Under the pieces are notes generated by a model that saw only the letters and a list, made by a program, of their open reading frames with translations, did not search any database and had not been told where the DNA came from. The translations under genes were made by a program, and so were the position numbers. A DNA stretch of 17,146 nt from Lentimicrobiaceae bacterium (GTDB lineage Bacteria; Bacteroidota; Bacteroidia; Bacteroidales; WCHB1-69): the NCBI GenBank assembly GCA_009787485.1, contig WQWP01000041.1:1-17146 (forward strand), written 5' to 3'. Positions within the stretch are counted from its first letter, which is position 1; every line of letters begins with the position of its first letter. Positions 15,455 to 17,146 of the stretch are shown in pieces.

Positions 15455-16145
15455 GCCAATTCGGCACCAAACGCATCGCAAAAACAATGAAACGCCATTT
15501 GCCGTCCACATAGATGTAGCGTTTTTGTTGAAGTAATCCTTTTGCGATGATGCGTACCGCTTTTTTTAATGGAATTGTTAACGGATATTTCTGATCTTTA
15601 AGCAAATCGGTGTCAACAAAACCGGGGATGATGGTAGTGAATTTGATTTTTATCTTTTGATGATGAGCGGTTTGTGCCAAACTTTCGGTAAAAAGTCGCT
15701 GATAGCCCTTGGTGGCAGAGTAGGAGGGTGCGCCGCGCAAACCCCTGTAGCCCGCCACGGAAGAGATGGCTGCAAAGTGCCCACGCCCTTGGTTTGTAAA
15801 GTAGTGGTAAGCAAAGCAGGCAATTTTTGTGAAACCGTCAACGTTGGTTTTGTTGGTACGGTTTTCGTTCTCGTAATCAATATTTAAAATGGATTTTCCA
15901 ATCCCGGAAGAATACAGCAGCATATCCATACCGCCTAATTCCTGAATCAGATTTTCTAGAACAGCAATCACATTTTCTTGGGTAACGTCCATTTTTGCTG
16001 TTTTTACATTGGGAAATTGGTTTGCAATTTCTTCCAAAAGTTCACTCCGTCTGCCGGTAATTCCGACTTGATGGCCTTTCTTTGCAAGGATTTCTGCTGT
16101 TCCACGGCCTAAGCCGGAGGTGGCGCCGATGATGATGATTTTCAT
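15435..16145 (-). CDS. Short-chain dehydrogenase/reductase (classical SDR)
   Basis: The 236-residue protein is a classical SDR oxidoreductase using NAD(P)H. The cofactor loop GATSGLG (7-13) is at the very N-terminus, which fixes the start at 16145. The pair GRR at 31-33 after the second strand suggests NADP(H) preference (inference). The catalytic set is complete: Asn101, Ser129 (ISSVAGYRG), and Tyr142 with Lys146 in YSATK. The common NNAG motif is replaced by SSGIG (79-83). PGFVDTDL follows, as usual. The C-terminal part is basic and hydrophobic (KWRFIVFAMRLVPNW), possibly membrane-associated. The substrate is unknown. It lies 49 bp upstream of the YfhO-family operon in the same direction, but that operon has its own promoter, so the SDR gene may be transcribed separately. 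Confidence 0.92.
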   Translation of the reverse strand: MKIIIIGATSGLGRGTAEILAKKGHQVGITGRRSELLEEIANQFPNVKTAKMDVTQENVIAVLENLIQELGGMDMLLYSSGIGKSILNIDYENENRTNKTNVDGFTKIACFAYHYFTNQGRGHFAAISSVAGYRGLRGAPSYSATKGYQRLFTESLAQTAHHQKIKIKFTTIIPGFVDTDLLKDQKYPLTIPLKKAVRIIAKGLLQQKRYIYVDGKWRFIVFAMRLVPNWLWERML

Positions 16146-16382
16146 AAATTAAGTTTTGTTCTGTTATTTTTTCACGCGGATGACATAAGCGTATTGACAG
16201 TTAATAACATATAATTTTATGGTACAAATGTGATACTATATTATTATAAATATTTATAGATATTAATACATTTGTATTTAGGTATATAAGGATATATCTA
16301 TAAACAAATATAAATAACGGTGGCGAAAATAAAGTTTTTATCGAATTTAGTTAGTTTTTTTGATATTTTGGACACATGCCGG

Positions 16383-16409
16383 AATAAAAAAAGCCGCTCG
16401 CGGCGGCTT
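16383..16409 (-). terminator. Strong intrinsic terminator (minus strand)
   Basis: AAGCCGC and GCGGCTT (16391-16397, 16403-16409) form a perfect 7-bp GC-rich stem with a 5-nt loop. On the minus strand it is followed by five further T, A, TT. An outer pair ATGCC/GGCAT (16376-16380, 16410-16414) can extend the structure across a 10-nt bulge. It would end minus-strand transcription arriving from beyond 16410, although no minus-strand gene is recognised there; it also insulates the SDR gene. Confidence 0.65.
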
Positions 16410-16426
16410 GGCATTTGTTGAATGTG

Positions 16427-16450
16427 AGGCTAAAACAGCCTTTTTGTTTT
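16427..16450 (+). terminator. Weak terminator-like hairpin (plus strand)
   Basis: AGGCT-AAAAC-AGCCT forms a 5-bp stem directly followed by TTTTGTTTT on the plus strand. The stem is short, and no plus-strand gene is recognised upstream, so this may be chance; its closeness to the opposite-facing terminator at 16383-16409 is the reason to list it. Confidence 0.35.
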
Positions 16451-16558
16451 CAACCTAAATACAAAGAAAATGAGTAAAAAAGAACGGCGGCAAGCGCGAT
16501 GCGACCACACCATACCTGAAAGTTCTGCCATCCTGTTAATCGCTTTTTTACCTGTCTT

Positions 16559-16639
16559 CTTTTTGCTTGACCAAAAAGAAGCAAAAAGTCAAGTCGGCAG
16601 GAAGCCCACCGCACAACCGTGTCCGCATCGCCTGCCGAC
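16559..16639. repeat. Structured palindromic element, probably a dispersed Bacteroidota repeat
   Basis: Two nested or adjacent inverted repeats lie side by side: CTTTTTGCTT (16559-16568) with AAGCAAAAAG (16579-16588), and GTCGGCAGG (16593-16601) with CCTGCCGAC (16631-16639), both perfect, with loops of 10 and 29 nt. A competing stem CTTGAC/GTCAAG overlaps the first. A/T-rich palindromes with the words CTTTTTGCTT and AAAAAGAAGC recur in many Bacteroidota genomes in my memory, hence the suggestion of a dispersed element; only one copy is in this window. Confidence 0.5.
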
Positions 16640-16759
16640 GTTGCCGCCCGCGTGCTTTTTGGGTAATTTACGGGCTCTAAAACAAAACGTACATAAAGCA
16701 TTTTTTATTTTACCATATTTCTTTCTAATTTTCAAATACTTACAACTGTATCCGCCAAA

Positions 16760-16783
16760 GAACCGTTTTAAAACAAACGGTTC
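16760..16783. repeat. Perfect 9-bp inverted repeat
   Basis: GAACCGTTT and AAACGGTTC flank a 6-bp centre (TAAAAC). It could be an operator for a dimeric regulator or a hairpin. On the minus strand only three T follow the stem, so it is a poor terminator. No adjacent gene decides between these options. Confidence 0.6.
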
Positions 16784-16812
16784 AAAAGGTGGTTTGACGC
16801 AGCTTTTGAGGA

Positions 16813-16890
16813 GCGAATGCGATAAAATGGGACGCGAATGCGATAAAATGGGATAAAATGAGGTAAAAATGGGATAAAATGGGATAATTT
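16813..16890. repeat. Degenerate minisatellite with core GATAAAATGG
   Basis: Two 21-bp units, each GCGAATGC followed by GATAAAATGGGA plus one base (16813-16833 and 16834-16854), match at 20 of 21 positions. They are followed by shorter 10-11-bp units of the same core (GATAAAATGA, GGTAAAAATGG, GATAAAATGG) and a final partial GATAATTT. The array is about 78 bp. It looks like local duplication of a short core; it has no spacer structure like a CRISPR array. Confidence 0.85.
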
Positions 16891-16918
16891 GAATTGTACT
16901 ATACATTATTGATTATAA

Positions 16919-16943
16919 GGCGTTAAACCGCATTTTTAATGCC
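16919..16943. repeat. Hairpin with 9-bp arms
   Basis: GGCGTTAAA and TTTAATGCC pair with one G-T position across a 7-nt centre. The word TTAAACCGC in it is repeated directly 23 bp further on (16923-16931 and 16946-16954). The role is unknown; it may be a protein-binding site or a chance structure in AT-rich DNA. Confidence 0.4.
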
Positions 16944-17080
16944 AATTAAACCGCTTTTATTGTATGATGGTTTTAATAACCTGAAAACAGTAAATTACTC
17001 CATTTTTTGCCCTTTTTTACCCCAAAAAAGCACCCAAAAGCCATCCAAAAAACGTGCCATTTTTTGCGTTTTTTTTCTAA

Positions 17081-17124
17081 TGGTGCCGTTATGGTGCCCT
17101 AATGGTGCCGTTGTGGTGCCGATT
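17081..17124 (+). repeat. Four TGGTGCC direct repeats with exact 11-bp period
   Basis: The units are TGGTGCCGTTA, TGGTGCCCTAA, TGGTGCCGTTG and TGGTGCCGATT, head to tail without gaps. The first six to seven bases are conserved while the last four vary. An 11-bp period puts each core on the same face of the helix, as in binding sites for OmpR/PhoB-type regulators or arm sites of recombinases. An ATG at 17126-17128 follows directly, but the window ends after seven codons. Confidence 0.9.
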
Positions 17125-17146
17125 TATGATAAGATTTTGCTCGAAT

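Larger units (their letters stand above)
16146..17146. other. One-kilobase stretch without a supportable gene, rich in repeats and hairpins
   Basis: The first 200 bases are very AT-rich and contain two isolated matches to TAnnTTTG (TACATTTG plus strand 16267-16274; TATATTTG minus strand 16305-16312) without -33 partners. Next come two terminator-like hairpins (16383-16450), a GC-richer structured element (about 16540-16640), a perfect 9-bp inverted repeat (16760-16783), a minisatellite (16813-16890), a further hairpin (16919-16943), a homopolymer-rich tract (17001-17078), and four phased TGGTGCC motifs (17081-17124). Short frames exist on both strands, but none has recognisable protein character. 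A plus-strand frame is open from 16927 to the window edge and could be the start of something beyond it. Confidence 0.75.

Noticed and set aside
16470..16856. 128-codon plus-strand frame in the terminal non-coding stretch
   Set aside because: It runs through inverted repeats and the minisatellite, ends in repeat-encoded residues (ECDKMG twice), and shows no domain; it is more likely a chance frame over a repeat element.
16813..16890. Possible CRISPR array
   Set aside because: Units are only 10-21 bp, directly abutting, with no unique spacers and no cas genes nearby.
16450..16906. Two minus-strand frames of 83 and 105 codons
   Set aside because: They overlap each other and the same repeats; their composition follows the repeats (SHSRPILSHS), with no signal, domain or promoter.
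1..17146. tRNA, rRNA or insertion-sequence genes
   Set aside because: I saw no cloverleaf with a TTCRA arm, no rRNA-like blocks, and no transposase motifs on either strand.

Overview
This window looks like chromosomal DNA from a Bacteroidota bacterium, most likely an anaerobic Bacteroidales-type organism. The genes lack Shine-Dalgarno sequences and start after A/T-rich leaders. Several are preceded by the Bacteroidota -7 promoter element TAnnTTTG. Two peptidases are lipoproteins with clear lipoboxes, and the encoded proteins (DEEQ-type Mfd, YfhO-family membrane protein, META-domain protein) fit that phylum. A lysine-fermentation enzyme (Kdd) points to amino-acid fermentation. No coordinates or names could be checked against a database; all calls come from reading the sequence and remembered family features.

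Layout. Positions 1-93 are the last 30 codons of an unrecognised plus-strand gene with a Lys/Glu-rich tail. It converges on a minus-strand block (186-6043) that reads lysS, then two tandem paralogous M3-family metallopeptidase lipoproteins. Two copies of a 55-bp double-hairpin repeat sit exactly at the stop codons of lysS and of the last peptidase gene. The divergent 340-bp gap 6044-6383 holds a good lysS -7 element, a minus-strand terminator-like hairpin with a second stem-loop before it (a possible small RNA), and the tag promoter. On the plus strand, tag and mfd form a DNA-repair pair with a 4-bp stop/start overlap. A heptamer tandem repeat follows, then kdd with its own promoter.

kdd converges on, and overlaps by 12 bp, the end of a tight minus-strand operon: YfhO-family membrane protein, small outer-membrane beta-barrel protein, META-domain protein, cytidine deaminase (spacings 5, 2 and 5 bp). 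The best promoter in the window (TTTG-N21-TATATTTG) drives that operon and lies partly within the 3' end of the SDR oxidoreductase gene upstream.

The last kilobase (16146-17146) holds no gene I can support. It is AT-rich and dense in structure: a strong minus-strand terminator, a weak plus-strand one, a structured element resembling dispersed Bacteroidota repeats, a 9-bp perfect inverted repeat, a GATAAAATGG minisatellite, and at the very end four TGGTGCC motifs spaced exactly 11 bp apart. That edge may mark the control or attachment region of something beyond the window. Otherwise the window is mostly housekeeping genes, and I found no convincing new multi-gene system.
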